This document shows positions 14,284 to 26,966 of a DNA stretch of 64,000 nt, piece after piece. The stretch comes from Haematobia irritans (Eukaryota > Arthropoda > Insecta > Diptera > Muscidae). The stretch is from the NCBI RefSeq assembly GCF_050003625.1, contig NC_134398.1, positions 107,788,026 through 107,852,025 of the forward strand, in the 5' to 3' direction. The number at the start of each line of letters is the position of its first letter. Position 1 is the first letter of the stretch. The notes under the pieces are model-generated. The model was not told the origin of the DNA. It saw only the letters and a program-made list of their open reading frames with translations, and did no database searches. The position numbers and the translations under genes are program-made.

Positions 14284-15090
14284 TCCCAATAAACACAAAC
14301 GTTTGAAAAATGCTAAATTTCAACAATTTTTCAAACATTTTTTCAAAGGATTAGGGTAATATTCAAGTTGAGAAATTGTTGAGAAAATCGCGTTCTCAAC
14401 AAAAAACAGACATTACCCTCAACAGTGAAATTCAACACATTAGCAATAATATCTCAAGTGTCAATTTTCGATGCGAGTCAAATTCTAATTAACATCGTTG
14501 CAAATACACTTCAACCTAAATTTGTATGAATGATATCCCCACTTCAAATTGAAAGTCAAAGCCAAAATTCTATGAATTTTGTATAATTTATTAATTTTCA
14601 TCAAAATAAAATATATAATAATACACTACACTACATAATACACTACAATACCAATTGATAAATAATAATCTTATTAAACATATCAACAAATAAGAACAAA
14701 AAAACAAATAACAAAACTTTAAATATCTTAAACATTATTAGTAAACACTTTTGCATTGATAATTCGATTTCCTTCCTTTTGGTGTCATAAAACAGCATTA
14801 ACATTTATTAACATGCGGGCAATTTGAAATTAGGAACGTACTGGACCGCGTGTTAGAATTGATTTCCAGCAGAAGGAATTCACAAAATATCCATTTTAAA
14901 CTGATAATAGCATATGAATTAAACTGACGATGTGATGCACATTTACATCCAGAAGTTGTTGATTTCAACAATTTGTTGCTTTTAACAATTTTTATAGCTT
15001 GCACTTGTAATGTTTCTGGAAACTTTTTCTTGCCTGGAAACTTTTTCTTGTCGATAAGCCACTCATTTTTCATTGGTCAGCTTCTTTTCT
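14284..15090. other. AT-rich non-satellite segment, left end of a repeated block
   Basis: The satellite stops after GAGACACAT and a different sequence starts with CCCAATAAACAC. It is AT-rich and includes short TTGAGAA/TTCTCAA inverted motifs, an imperfect repeat CTGGAAACTTTTTCTTG at about 15015-15050, and a (TA/ACAC)-rich stretch near 14610. A 91-codon minus-strand ORF (14798-15073) exists, but I see no recognisable motif and do not call it a gene. The same block is present at 42494-43300. It looks like part of a dispersed element whose family I cannot name. Confidence 0.6.
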
Positions 15091-15312
15091 CTTGGAGACT
15101 TCGCAAGCCAAATCTGGGGATCGGTTTATATGGGGGCTATATATAATTATGAACCGATGTGGATCAATTTTTGCATGATTGTTAGAGACCATATACCAAT
15201 ATCATGTACCAAATTTCAGGCGGATCGGATGAAATTTGCTTCTCTTTGAGGCTCCGCAACCCAAATATGGGGATCGGTTTATATGGGCGCCATATATAAT
15301 TATGGACCGATA
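15091..15312 (+). repeat. Fragment of the 153-bp dispersed repeat family
   Basis: Two units start at about 15117 and 15269 with GGGGATCGGTTTATATGG, followed by CTATATATAATTATG, a CCGAT.TGGA motif, and TTGTTAGAGACCATATAC. This is the family seen at 49131-50700 and 56906-57560. The right edge at the second CCGATATAG joins the coiled-coil ORF remnant. Confidence 0.8.
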
Positions 15313-15333
15313 TAGAGAAGAAAAATTGGTTTA

Positions 15334-15595
15334 ATGGAAAAGTTACAAGAGTATATAAAGGAATTCGAATTATTGAAATCCAATTTAAAGAAAAGTAAAA
15401 AAAAATTGTTTGCTGCAAATTATAAAGAAACTAAATTAGAAAGATTAAAGACTTTGCAGGATACGGTGAATGATACTGATAGATAGGGAGAAAAATGTAA
15501 ATAAAAGATTTAAATTGGAATCTTTACGCATCCAACAACAAATACATAGTGCAATAAATAGAAAAGAAGATTATATAACGCAATTTATACAATAG
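15334..15595 (+). pseudogene. Retroelement ORF remnant, coiled-coil rich
   Basis: Reading from the ATG at 15334 gives 50 codons (start MEKLQEYIKEFELLKS, end QDTVNDTDR) and a stop at 15484. Shifting frame there continues DREKNVNKRFKLESLR to YITQFIQ and a stop at 15593, so the piece looks like one ORF of about 87 codons broken by a one-base frameshift. It is rich in K, E and L in heptad-like spacing, consistent with a coiled coil. The same remnant is at 43547-43808 and, on the minus strand, near 54734-55013 and 61911-62179. It precedes the spacer and gag-like ORF in every full copy, so it probably belongs to the same retroelement. I do not recognise the protein. Confidence 0.5.
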
Positions 15596-15875
15596 CTTTA
15601 GTTTAGTCGATATTGAACTGTGATCTAGATAATAGGAAAGCTCTGTGATATTTAGTTTTAAATCTGATTATTTTCAGCAATTATATAAAGTTTTGTGTTT
15701 GTCTCATATCATATGTTAGCGAATAAGAAAACTTTATAAGTGCAATAGAAAATAACCTGACGAAAGATTAAATGTAAATGTATTTCCTTTTACTAACCAG
15801 TTGATATAATAATGTAAAATTAAAAATAAAAATTGTTATATAATAAAATTGCCAGATTCAATAAAAATACCATCC

Positions 15876-15904
15876 CTGAAGAAGCTGGAATCGCCCAGCG
15901 AAAC
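15876..15904 (+). ncRNA. Hammerhead-ribozyme-like core motif (tentative)
   Basis: CTGAAGA (15876-15882) fits the CUGANGA half of the hammerhead core. A 5-bp stem, GCTGG (15884-15888) with CCAGC (15895-15899), leads into GAAAC (15900-15904), the second half of the core. An extra A lies between CTGAAGA and the stem, and I could not find convincing stems I and III or a cleavage site. The motif is kept in copies near 44089-44117 and, on the minus strand, at about 54436-54465 and 61626-61656. Hammerhead motifs are known in Penelope-like and other retroelement termini; assignment here is inference. Confidence 0.2.
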
Positions 15905-15984
15905 GTTGTATGACAAAAATGGAATAAATTAATCTTTTATTCGCATTAAAATACCTGACCTTAAAAGCCCAAAAATAACAATAG

Positions 15985-16120
15985 ATGTTTGAAGATACTG
16001 TTTTTGATTGTAAAGAATTAGCTGAGTTAAAAGTAAGGTTTTTTGATTTTAAGGAGGAAGTTGAATTACTAATTGAACAAGTTAAAATAAAAGGTATCAA
16101 GGATATAGAATTTACCAACT

Positions 16121-16134
<14 letters not shown>
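15985..16134 (+). CDS. Small ORF (49 codons) overlapping the gag-like start
   Basis: The ORF starts ATG at 15985 (MFEDTVFDCKELAELKV), is rich in E, K and L, and ends ...FTNYDSV with TGA at 16132. Its last 14 bp contain the ATG of the gag-like ORF at 16121 in another frame (ATGACTCAGTTTGA). The same ORF and the same 14-bp overlap are present at 44198-44347 and on the minus strand at 61398-61547 and 63843-63992. Retention of frame and overlap in several copies supports it as a real short leader ORF of the retroelement. Function unknown; it may be a short coiled-coil accessory or the fossil of a longer protein. Confidence 0.4.
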
Positions 16135-17458
<1,324 letters not shown>

Positions 17459-17459
17459 T

Positions 17460-17718
17460 ATATATACCAAGACGGTGGTGGATCAGCATTAACTATTTCC
17501 TTCAAGGAAGGCAGCTCTCGACGCAAACGCACAATTCGTGCGCCTCTTCTATGTTTTGGTTTTTGTGTCGGTGGTATACGGGTTAATTTCTCTTCTACTG
17601 CTCGCTGTTGCCTTTTCAAATAATTTTCGAGGGATAGCTTCTTTGGGCCTACGTTCAACGCAGCAGGTGTAGCTTCCTCTTTTTGCAGCAGCTTTTGGTC
17701 CGATGCGGGTAGGATCGT
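17460..17718 (-). pseudogene. Conserved ORF of unknown family, subtype 2 copy (candidate gag N-terminus)
   Basis: Read on the minus strand from about 17718, the frame gives ILPASDQKLLQKEEATPA, then NVGPKKLSLENYLKRQQR, a basic KPKHRRGARIVRLRRE region, and ends VNADPPPSW before running into TATATA. Subtype 2 marks are LQKEE, SLENY and LPSLKE. It abuts mariner copy A. Compared with subtype 1 (for example 53469-53810) the DNA differs mainly at third codon positions. The frame has no in-frame stop, but no start codon is obvious. Possible identity is discussed at 52421-52675. Confidence 0.5.
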
Positions 17719-17744
17719 AAAGGATCATAAATTTCAGTGGAGCT

Positions 17745-17936
17745 TACAATTTTCATTCGGCTTATCAAAGCACACAGCGCAAGTTTAGCACGGTCAATCG
17801 TTTGTCTCTTTTTCGTATACAGCCGCAAATGGTCTGAACCGCACTAAAGACCACTTACGGCCGTTTACGACAAAGCGACAAACGTGCTAAATTTGCGCTG
17901 TCTGGGTTGATAACCCGAATGAAAATTGTAAGCTCC
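17745..17936. repeat. Diverged relative of the satellite foldback unit
   Basis: Starts GAGCTTACAATTTTCATTCG and ends in its inverted partner ATTGTAAGCTC. Inside are satellite arm sequences with substitutions (GGCTTATCAAAGCACAC, CACGGTCAAT, GTATACAGCCGC) meeting at CTAAAGACCACTTACGG. The unit is a single palindrome of about 190 bp, older or from a different subfamily than the main array. The same unit is at 48127-48320 and 55936-56145, and half of it at 53815-53933, 60627-60745 and 63075-63192. Confidence 0.85.
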
Positions 17937-18597
17937 TCTGAAATTTATGTTACAGTGTACTGTGACAAAATCGTTTGGCAAGGCAAGACAAATAAGTAGA
18001 GACACATATATCTTATTAGTCAAAGTCGTTGTTAGACACAATTATAAGGAAAAAAAAAAACAAAAAAAGTCCATCTCCGGTTTTGGTGAATCGGAGCCAA
18101 TTGAAACTTTTATTATTAGATTTATATAAAAATATATGTTCACAAGTGTCTATTTGTGTTTATAAGAAAAAAAAAAAAACAAGTATATACGGCCGTAAGT
18201 TCGGCCAGGCCGAATCTTATGTACCCTCCACCATGGATTGCGTAGGAACTTCTACTAAATGCTGTCATCCACAATCGAATTACTTGGGTTGCGATAACAC
18301 TTGCCGATGGCAAGGTATCGTAAAACTTTTTAACACTGTCTTCTAAATTGTAAGTTAGTCCATAAGGGGTATATATGAAACAAAAAAAAGGCCGATTAAA
18401 TACGTATATAATTCAGTTTGACAGTTTGACTTCTACTAAATGCTGTCATCCACAATCGAATTACTTGGGTTGCGATAACACTTGCCGATGGCAAGGTATC
18501 GTAAAACTTTTTAACACTGTCTTCTAAATTGTAAGTTAGTCCATAAGGGGTATATATTAAACAAAAAAAAGGCCGATTAAATACGTATATAATTCAG
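17937..18597 (+). repeat. Satellite spacer module joined to a dispersed fly repeat with internal tandem duplication
   Basis: GACACATATATCTTATTAG and the CTCCGGTTTTGGTGAATC spacer (to about 18130) are satellite modules. From about 18180 a different repeat starts, GTATATACGGCCGTAAG then CCAGGCCGAATCTTATG and TACCCTCCACCATGG. The stretch 18248-18428 is duplicated in tandem (181-bp offset, second copy 18429 to about 18597). The full-length relatives at 48580 and 56404 continue into a 29-bp minisatellite instead. Short ORFs here (for example 18029-18346) cross known non-coding repeat and are not called. Confidence 0.75.
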
Positions 18598-19773
18598 TGT
18601 GCAAAGTACAGCTCGCAGTTTTAGTCCGATTGTCCTAAAATTTGGAATAGGGTCCTGTTTCGGCTCAAAGACGATCCCTATTGATTTTGGAAAAAATCGG
18701 TTCAGATTTAGATATAGCTGCCATATATATTTTTCGCCGATCTGGTCATAATTGGCGTGTATATCAACCGATCTTCCTCAAATTCCGTACATCCGAATAT
18801 TTTATGGGTCTCGAAAAACTTGCAAAATACCAGCCAAATCGGTTCAGATTTAGATATAGCTCTCATATATAGCTTTCGCCCGATTTACACTCATTTGCCC
18901 AAAGAGGCCAATTTTTTAACTCCGATTTGGTTGAAATTTTGCACAGGGAGTAGAATTAGCATTGAAACTATGCGTGCTAAATTTGGTTGAAATCGGTTCA
19001 GATTTGGATATATCTCCCATATATAACTTTCCCCCGATTTGCACTCATATGACCACAGAGGCCAATTTTTTGCTCCGATTTAGTTGAAATTTTGCAAAGG
19101 GAGTAGAATTAGCATTGTAGCTATGCGTGCCAAATTTGGTTGAAATCGGTTCAGATTTAGATATATCTCCCATATATAGCTTTCGCCCGATTTACACTCA
19201 TATGACCACAGAGGCCAATTTTTAACTCCGATTTAGTTGAAATTTTGCACAGAGAGTATAATTAGCATTGTTGTTATGCGTGCCAAATTTAATTGAAATC
19301 GGTTCAGATTTAGATATATCTTCCATATATATGTTTTTCTGATTTCGACAAAAATGGTCAAAATACCAACAATTTCCTTGTAAAATCGCCACTGCTTAGT
19401 CGCAAACTTGTAAAAATGACTCTAATTTTCATAAACTTCTAATACATATATATCGAGCGATAAATCCTAAATAAACTGCTGCAAAGTTTCCTTAAAATTG
19501 CTTCAGATTTAAATGTTTCCCATATTTTTTTACTAACATTGTCTTCCACCCTAGTGCATTAGCCGTCTTAAATTTTGGGTCTATAGAGTTTGTAGAAGTC
19601 TATCAAATTCTTCCAGATCGAGTGATATTTAAATGTATGTATTTGGGACAAACCTTTATATATAGCCCCAAACACATTTGACGGATGTGATATGGTATCG
19701 AAAATTTAGATCTACAATGTGGTGCAGGGTATAATATAGTCGGCCCCGCCCGACTTTAGACTTTCCTTACTGG
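18598..19773 (+). repeat. Dispersed repeat with 153-bp internal period, copy 1
   Basis: Units carry AATCGGTTCAGATTTAG, CTCCCATATATAGCTTTC, CCCGATTTACACTCAT, GTTGAAATTTTGCAC and ATGCGTGCCAAATTT. The CGGTTCAG landmark recurs at 18994, 19147 and 19300, an exact 153-bp period. The right end reads GTGCAGGGTATAATATAGTC, then GCCCGACTTTAGACTTTCC. A second copy is at 22936-24112. The right end joins satellite directly. ORFs of 63-77 codons inside are by-products. Confidence 0.85.
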
Positions 19774-22700
19774 TTTTGTTTTATTTTTCTTTATAATTGC
19801 GCCTAACAACGACTTTGACTAATAAGATATATGTGTCTCTTTAGGGCGGTTCAGACATCTTGCGGCCGTATACAACAAAACGACAAACGATTCATTGTCC
19901 ATGCTAAACTTGCGCTGTGTGGGTTGATAACCCGCATGAAAATTGTGGGTTGATAACCCGAATGAAAATTACAATTTTCATTGCGGCCGTATACGACAAA
20001 GCGACAAACGATTCATTGTCCGTGCTAAACTTGCGCTGTGTGGGTTGATAACCCGAATGAAAATTGTAATTTTGAAAATTTTATTATTAGATTTTTTTTA
20101 TTTTTATTAGAATTTTATTCAGTCAAAGTCGTTGTTAGGCGCAATTATAAAGAAAAATAAAAAAGAAGTCCATCTTGCGGCCGTATACAACAAAGCGACA
20201 AACGATTCGTTGTCCGTGCTAAACTTGCGCTGTGTGGGTTGATAACCCGAATGAAAATAAGATATATGTGTCTCTTTAGGGCGGTTCAGACATCTTGCGG
20301 CCGTATACAACAAAACGACAAACGATTCATTGTCCATGCTAAACTTGCGCTGTGTGGGTTGATAACCCGCATGAAAATTGTGGGTTGATAACCCGAATGA
20401 AAATTACAATTTTCATTGCGGCCGTATACGACAAAGCGACAAACGATTCATTGTCCGTGCTAAACTTGCGCTGTGTGGGTTGATAACCCGAATGAAAATT
20501 GTAATTTTGAAAATTTTATTATTAGATTTTTTTTATTTTTATTAGAATTTTATTCAGTCAAAGTCGTTGTTAGGCGCAATTATAAAGAAAAATAAAAAAA
20601 GAAGTCCATCTTGCGGCCGTATACAACAAAGCGACAAACGATTCGTTGTCCGTGCTAAACTTGCGCTGTGTGGGTTGATAACCCGAATGAAAAATGTGGG
20701 TTGATAACCCGAATGAAAATAAGATATATGTGTCTCTTTAGGGCGGTTCAGATATCTTGCGGCCGTATACAACAAAACGACAAACGATTCATTGTCCATG
20801 CTAAACTTGCGCTGTGTGGGTTGATAACCCGAATGAAAATTACAATTTTCATTCGGGTTATCAACCCATACAGCGCACGTTTAGCATGGACAATGAATCG
20901 TTTGTCGTTTTGTTGTATACGGCCGCAAGATGTCTGAACCGCCCTGAAGAGACACATATATCTTATTAGTCAAAGTCGTTGTTAGGCGCAATTATAAAGA
21001 AAAATAAAACAAAAAAAGTCCATCTTGCGGCCGTATACAACAAAGCGACAAACGATTCATTGTCCATGCTAAACTTGCGCTGTGTGGGTTGATAACCCGA
21101 ATGAAAAATGTGGGTTGATAATCTGAATGAAAATTACAATTTTCATTCGGGTTATCAACCCACACAGGGCAAGTTTAGCACGGACAACGAATCGTTTGTC
21201 GCTTTGTTGTATACGGCCGCAAGATGGACTTTTTTTGTTTTATTTTTCTTTATAATTGCGCCTAACAACGACTTTGACTTATAAGATATATATGTCTCTT
21301 TATATATGCCACACAGCGCAAGTTTAGCACGGACAACGAATCGTTTGTCGCTTTGTTGTATACGGCCGCAAGATGGATTTTTTTGTTTTATGTTTCTTTA
21401 TAATTGCGCCTAACAACGACTTTGACTTATAAGATTTATATGTCTCTTTAGCGCGGTTCAGACCACTTGCGGCCGTATACGACAAAGCGACAAACGATTC
21501 ATTGTCCGTGCTAAACTTGCGCTGTGTGGGTTGAGAACCCGAATGACAATTGTAATTTTCATTCGGGTTATCAACCCATACAGCGCAAGTTTAGCATGGA
21601 CAATGAATCGTTTGTCGCTTTGTTGTATACGGCCGCAAGATGGACTTTTTTGTTTTATTTTTCTTTATAATTGCGCCTAACAACGACTTTGACTGATAAG
21701 ATATATGTGTCTCTTTAGGGCGGTTCAGACATCTTGCGGCCGTATACAACAAAACGACAAACGATTCATTGTCCATGCTAAACTTGCGCTGTATGGGTTG
21801 ATAACCCGAATGAAAATTGTAATTTTCATTCGGGTTATCAACCCACAATTTTCATGCGGGTTATCAACCCACACAGCGCAAGTTTAGCATGGACAATGAA
21901 TCGTTTGTCGTTTTGTTGTATACGGCCGCAAGATGTCTGAACCGCCCTAAAGAGACACATATATCTTATTTTCATTCGGGTTATCAACCCACATTTTTCA
22001 TTCGGGTTATCAACCCACACAGCGCAAGTTTAGCACGGACAACGAATCGTTTGTCGCTTTGTTGTATACGGCCGCAAGATGGACTTTTTTTGTTTTATAT
22101 TTCTTTATAATTGCGCCTAACAACGACTTTGACTTTGATATATTTGTCTCTTTAGCGCGGTTCAGACCACTTGCGGCCGTATACGACAAAGCGACAAACG
22201 ATTCATTGTCCGTGCTAAACTTGCGCTGTGTGTGTTGAGAACCCGAATGAAAATTGTAATTTTCAATCGGGTTGTCAACCCACATTTTTCATTCGGGTTA
22301 TCAACCCACACAGCGCAAGTTTAGCATGGACAATGAATCGTTTGTCGCTTTGTTGTATACGGCCGCAAGATGGACTGTTTTTGTTGTATACGGCCGCAAG
22401 ATGGACTTTTTTTTGTTTTATTTTTCTTTATAATTGCGCCTAACAACGACTTTGACTTATAAGATATATATGTCTCTTTAGCGTGGTTCAGACCACTTGC
22501 GGCCGTATACGACAAAGCGACAAACGATTCATTGTCCGTGCTAAACTTGCGCTGTGTGGGTTGATAACCCGCATGAAAATTGTGAATTGTAATTTTCATT
22601 CGGGTTATCAACCCACACAGCGCAAGTTTAGCATGGACAATGAATCGTTTGTCGTTTTGTTGTATACGGCCGCAAGATGTCTGAACCGCCCTAAAGAGAC

Positions 22701-22935
22701 ACATATATCTTATTAGTCAAAGTCTTTGTTAGGCGCAATTATAAAGAAAAATAAAACAAAAACAGTCCATCTTGCGGCCGTATATAACAAAGCGACAAAC
22801 GATTCGTTGTCCGTGCTAAACTTGCGCTTTGTGGGTTGATAACCCGAATGAAAAATGTGGGTTGATAACCCGAATGAAAATTACAATTTTCATTCGGGTT
22901 ATCAACCCACACAGCGCAAGTTTAGCACGGACAAT
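19774..22935. repeat. Palindromic satellite, block 2
   Basis: Same modules as block 1. A local tandem duplication of about 420-435 bp is visible: a GAAAATTTTATTATTAG spacer followed by TTTATTCAGTCAAAGTCG occurs at about 20075 and 20505. Variants private to this block include GCGCACGTTTAG (about 20875) and a truncation at 21300 (CTCTTTATATATGCCACAC). The block ends inside an arm at GCACGGACAAT, where the second dispersed-repeat copy begins. Confidence 0.88.
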
Positions 22936-24112
22936 GTGTGCAAAGTACAGCTCGCAGTTTTAGTCCGATTGTCCTAAAATTTGGTATAGGGTCCTGTTTC
23001 GGCTCAAAGACGATCCCTATTGATTTTGGAAAAAATCGGTTCAGATTTAGATATAGCTGCCATATATATTTTTCGCCGATCTGGTCATAATTGGCGTGTA
23101 TATCAACCGATCTTCCTCAAATTCCGTACATCCGAATATTTTATGGGTCTCGAAAAACTTGCAAAATACCAGCCAAATCGGTTCAGATTTAGATATAGCT
23201 CTCATATATAGCTTTCGCCCGATTTACACTCATTTGCCCAAAGAGGCCAATTTTTTAACTCCGATTTGGTTGAAATTTTGCACAGGGAGTAGAATTAGCA
23301 TTGAAACTATGCGTGCTAAATTTGGTTGAAATCGGTTCAGATTTGGATATATCTCCCATATATAACTTTCCCCCGATTTGCACTCATATGACCACAGAGG
23401 CCAATTTTTTGCTCCGATTTAGTTGAAATTTTGCAAAGGGAGTAGAATTAGCATTGTAGCTATGCGTGCCAAATTTGGTTGAAATCGGTTCAGATTTAGA
23501 TATATCTCCCATATATAGCTTTCGCCCGATTTACACTCATATGACCACAGAGGCCAATTTTTAACTCCGATTTAGTTGAAATTTTGCACAGAGAGTATAA
23601 TTAGCATTGTTGTTATGCGTGCCAAATTTAGTTGAAATCGGTTCAGATTTAGATATATCTTCCATATATATGTTTTTCTGATTTCGACAAAAATGGTCAA
23701 AATACCAACAATTTCCTTGTAAAATCGCCACTGCTTAGTCGCAAACTTGTAAAAATGACTCTAATTTTCCTAAACTTCTAATACATATATATCGAGCGAT
23801 AAATCCTAAATAAACTGCTGCAAAGTTTCCTTAAAATTGCTTCAGATTTAAATGTTTCCCATATTTTTTTACTAACATTGTGTTCCACCCTAGTGCATTA
23901 GCCGTCTTAAATTTTGGGTCTATAGAGTTTGTAGAAGTCTATCAAATTCTTCCAGATCGAGTGATATTTAAATGTATGTATTTGGGACAAACCTTTATAT
24001 ATAGCCCCAAACACATTTGACGGATGTGATATGGTATCGAAAATTTAGATCTACAATGTGGTGCAGGGTATAATATAGTCGGCCCCGCCCGACTTTAGAC
24101 TTTCCTTACTGG
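22936..24112 (+). repeat. Dispersed repeat with 153-bp internal period, copy 2
   Basis: Near-identical to 18598-19773 at a constant offset of 4339 bp, with only scattered substitutions (for example GGTATAGGG for GGAATAGGG near 22983). Its left junction is satellite (GGACAATG then TGTGCAAAG), whereas copy 1 joins a different dispersed repeat, so the duplication breakpoint lies at this junction. Confidence 0.85.
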
Positions 24113-26030
24113 TTTTGTGTTATTTTTCTTTATAATTGCGCCTAACAACGACTTTGACTAATAAGATATATGTGTCTCTTTAGGGCGGTTCAGACATCTT
24201 GCGGCCGTATACAACAAAACGACAAACGATTCATTGTCCATGCTAAACTTGCGCTGTGTGGGTTGATAACCCGCATGAAAATTGTGGGTTGATAACCCGA
24301 ATGAAAATTACAATTTTCATTGCGGCCGTATACGACAAAGCGACAAACGATTCATTGTCCGTGCTAAACTTGCGCTGTGTGGGTTGATAACCCGAATGAA
24401 AATTGTAATTTTGAAAATTTTATTATTAGATTTTTTTTATTTTTATTAGAATTTTATTCAGTCAAAGTCGTTGTTAGGCGCAATTATAAAGAAAAATAAA
24501 AAAGAAGTCCATCTTGCGGCCGTATACAACAAAGCGACAAACGATTCGTTGTCCGTGCTAAACTTGCGCTGTGTGGGTTGATAACCCGAATGAAAATAAG
24601 ATATATGTGTCTCTTTAGGGCGGTTCAGACATCTTGCGGCCGTATACAACAAAACGACAAACGATTCATTGTCCATGCTAAACTTGCGCTGTGTGGGTTG
24701 ATAACCCGCATGAAAATTGTGGGTTGATAACCCGATTGAAAATTACAATTTTCATTCGGGTTATCAACCCATACAGCGCACGTTTAGCATGGACAATGAA
24801 TCGTTTGTCGTTTTGTTGTATACGGCCGCAAGATGTCTGAACCGCCCTGAAGAGACACATATATCTTATTAGTCAAAGTCGTTGTTAGGCGCAATTATAA
24901 AGAAAAATAAAACAAAAAAAGTCCATCTTGCGGCCGTATACAACAAAGCGACAAACGATTCATTGTCCATGCTAAACTTGCGCTGTGTGGGTTGATAACC
25001 CGAATGAAAAATGTGGGTTGATAATCTGAATGAAAATTACAATTTTCATTCGGGTTATCAACCCACACAGGGCAAGTTTAGCACGGACAACGAATCATTT
25101 GTCGCTTTGTTGTATACGGCCGCAAGATGGACTTTTTTTGTTTTATTTTTCTTTATACTTGCGGCTAACAACGACTTTGACTTATAAGATATATATGTCT
25201 CTTTAGCGCGGTTCAGACCACTTGCGGCCGTATACGACAAAGCGACAAACGATTCATTGTCCGTGCTAAACTTGCGCTGTGTGGGTTGAGAACCCGAATG
25301 AAAATTGTAATTTTCAATCGGGTTGTCAAATTCTAATAAAAATAAAAAAATCTAATAATAAAATTTTCAATTGGCTCTGATTCACCAAAACCGGAGATGG
25401 ACTTTTTTTGTTTTTTTTTTTTTATAATTGCGCCTAACAACGACTTTCACTAATAAGATATATGTGTCTCTTTAGGGCGGTTCAGACATCTTGCGGCCAT
25501 ATACAACAAAACGACAAACGATTCATTGTACATGCTAAACTTGCGCTGTGTGGGTTGATAACCCGCATGAAAATTGTGAATTGTAATTTTCATTCGGGTT
25601 ATCAACCCACACAGCGCAAGTTTAGCATGGACAATGAATCGTTTGTCGTTTTGTTGTATACGGCCGCAAGATGTCTGAACCGCCCTAAAGAGACACATAT
25701 ATCTTATTAGTCAAAGTCTTTGTTATGCGCAATTATAAAGAAAAATAAAACAAAACCAGTCCATCTTGCGGCCGTATACAACAAAGCGACAAACGATTCG
25801 TTGTCCGTGCTAAACTTGCGCTGTGTGGGTTGATAACCCGAATGAAAAATGTGGGTTGATAACCCGAATGAAATTACAATTTTCATTCGGGTTATCAACC
25901 CACACAGCGCAAGTTTAGCACGGACAATGAATCGTTTGTCGCTTTGTTGTATACGGCCGCAAGATGGACTTTTTTTGTTTTATTTTTCTTTATAATTGCG
26001 CCTAACAACGACTTTGACTAATAAGATATA
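24113..26030. repeat. Palindromic satellite, block 3
   Basis: Begins with the same junction into TTATTTTTCTTTATAATTG as block 2 and follows it until about 24735, where a switch to sequence equivalent to about 20845 removes roughly 449 bp relative to block 2. It continues with spacer and foldback units up to ATAAGATATA, where mariner copy B is inserted at a TA. Confidence 0.88.
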
Positions 26031-26964
26031 AAGGGTGATTTGTTAAGAGCTTGATAACTTTTTTTAAAAAAAAAACGCCTAAAATTTGCAAAATCTCATC
26101 GGTTCTTTATTTGAAACGTTAGATTGGTCCATGACATTTACTTTTTGAAGATAATTTCATTTAAATGTTGACCGCGGCTGCGTCTTAGGTGGTCCATTCG
26201 GAAAGTCCAATTTTGGGCAACTTTTTCGAGCATTTCGGCCGGAATAGCCCGAATTTCTTCGGAAATGTTGTCTTCCAAAGCTGGAATAGTTGCTGGCTTA
26301 TTTCTGTAGACTTTAGACTTGACGTAGCCCCACAAAAAATAGTCTAAAGGCGTCAAATCGCATGATCTTGGTGGCCAACTTACCGGTCCATTTCTTGAGA
26401 TGAATTGTTATCCGAAGTTTTCCCTCAAAATGGCCATAGAATCGCGAGCTGTGTGGCATGTAGCGCCATCTTGTTGAAACCACATGTCAACCAAGTTCAG
26501 TTCTTCCATTTTTGGCAACAAAAAGTTTGTTAGCATCGAACGATAGCGATCGCCATTCACCGTAACGTTGCGTCCAACAGCATCTTTGAAAAAATACGGT
26601 CCAATGATTCCACCAGCGTACACCACACCAAACAGTGCATTTTTCCGGGATACATGGGCAGTTCTTGAACGGCTTCTGGTTGCTCTTCACTCCAAATGCG
26701 GCAATTTTGCTTATTTACGTAGCCATTCAACCAGAAATGAGCCTCATCGCTGAACAAAATTTGTCGATAAAAAAGCCGGATTTTCTGCCAACTTTTCTAG
26801 GGCCCATTCACTGAAAATTCGACGTTGTGGCTCGTTAGTAAGTCTATTCATGAGGAAATGTCAAAGCATACTGAGCATCTTTCTCTTTGACACCATGCCT
26901 GAAATCCCACGTGATCTGTCAAATACTAATGCATGAAAATCCTAACCTCAAAAGAATCACCCTT
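26031..26964 (-). mobile_element. Tc1/mariner DD41D element, copy B, inserted in satellite
   Basis: Complete 934-bp element: left terminus AAGGGTGATTTGTTAAG, right terminus ending AATCACCCTT, TA on both sides (26029-26030 and 26965-26966). The flanks rejoin into the normal satellite flank AAGATA-TA-TGTG. The deletion junction near 26848 is the same as in copies A and F. Confidence 0.93.
26138..26851 (-). pseudogene. Broken DD41D transposase (copy B)
   Basis: Same catalytic domain as copy A, but with a stop replacing the Glu in FGEQF (plus-strand TTGTTATCC at about 26405), a two-base loss at about 26621 (GCGTACACC for GCGTACAAACC) and an extra base at about 26646 and again near 26775. The reading frame is therefore split. 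The ATG position is changed too (plus-strand CATGAGG instead of CATGATG, which keeps the ATG). The N-terminal DNA-binding region is deleted as in copy A. No active product is expected. Confidence 0.85.
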
Positions 26965-26966
26965 TA

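Noticed and set aside
14340..14365. GGATTAGGGTAA resembling telomeric repeats
   Set aside because: A single occurrence per block with no tandem array.
14798..15073. 91-codon minus-strand ORF and the 78-codon minus ORF at 15182-15418 (and copies at 43011 and 43395)
   Set aside because: No motif, no homologous divergence to test selection (copies are near-identical duplicates), and the second crosses a dispersed repeat.
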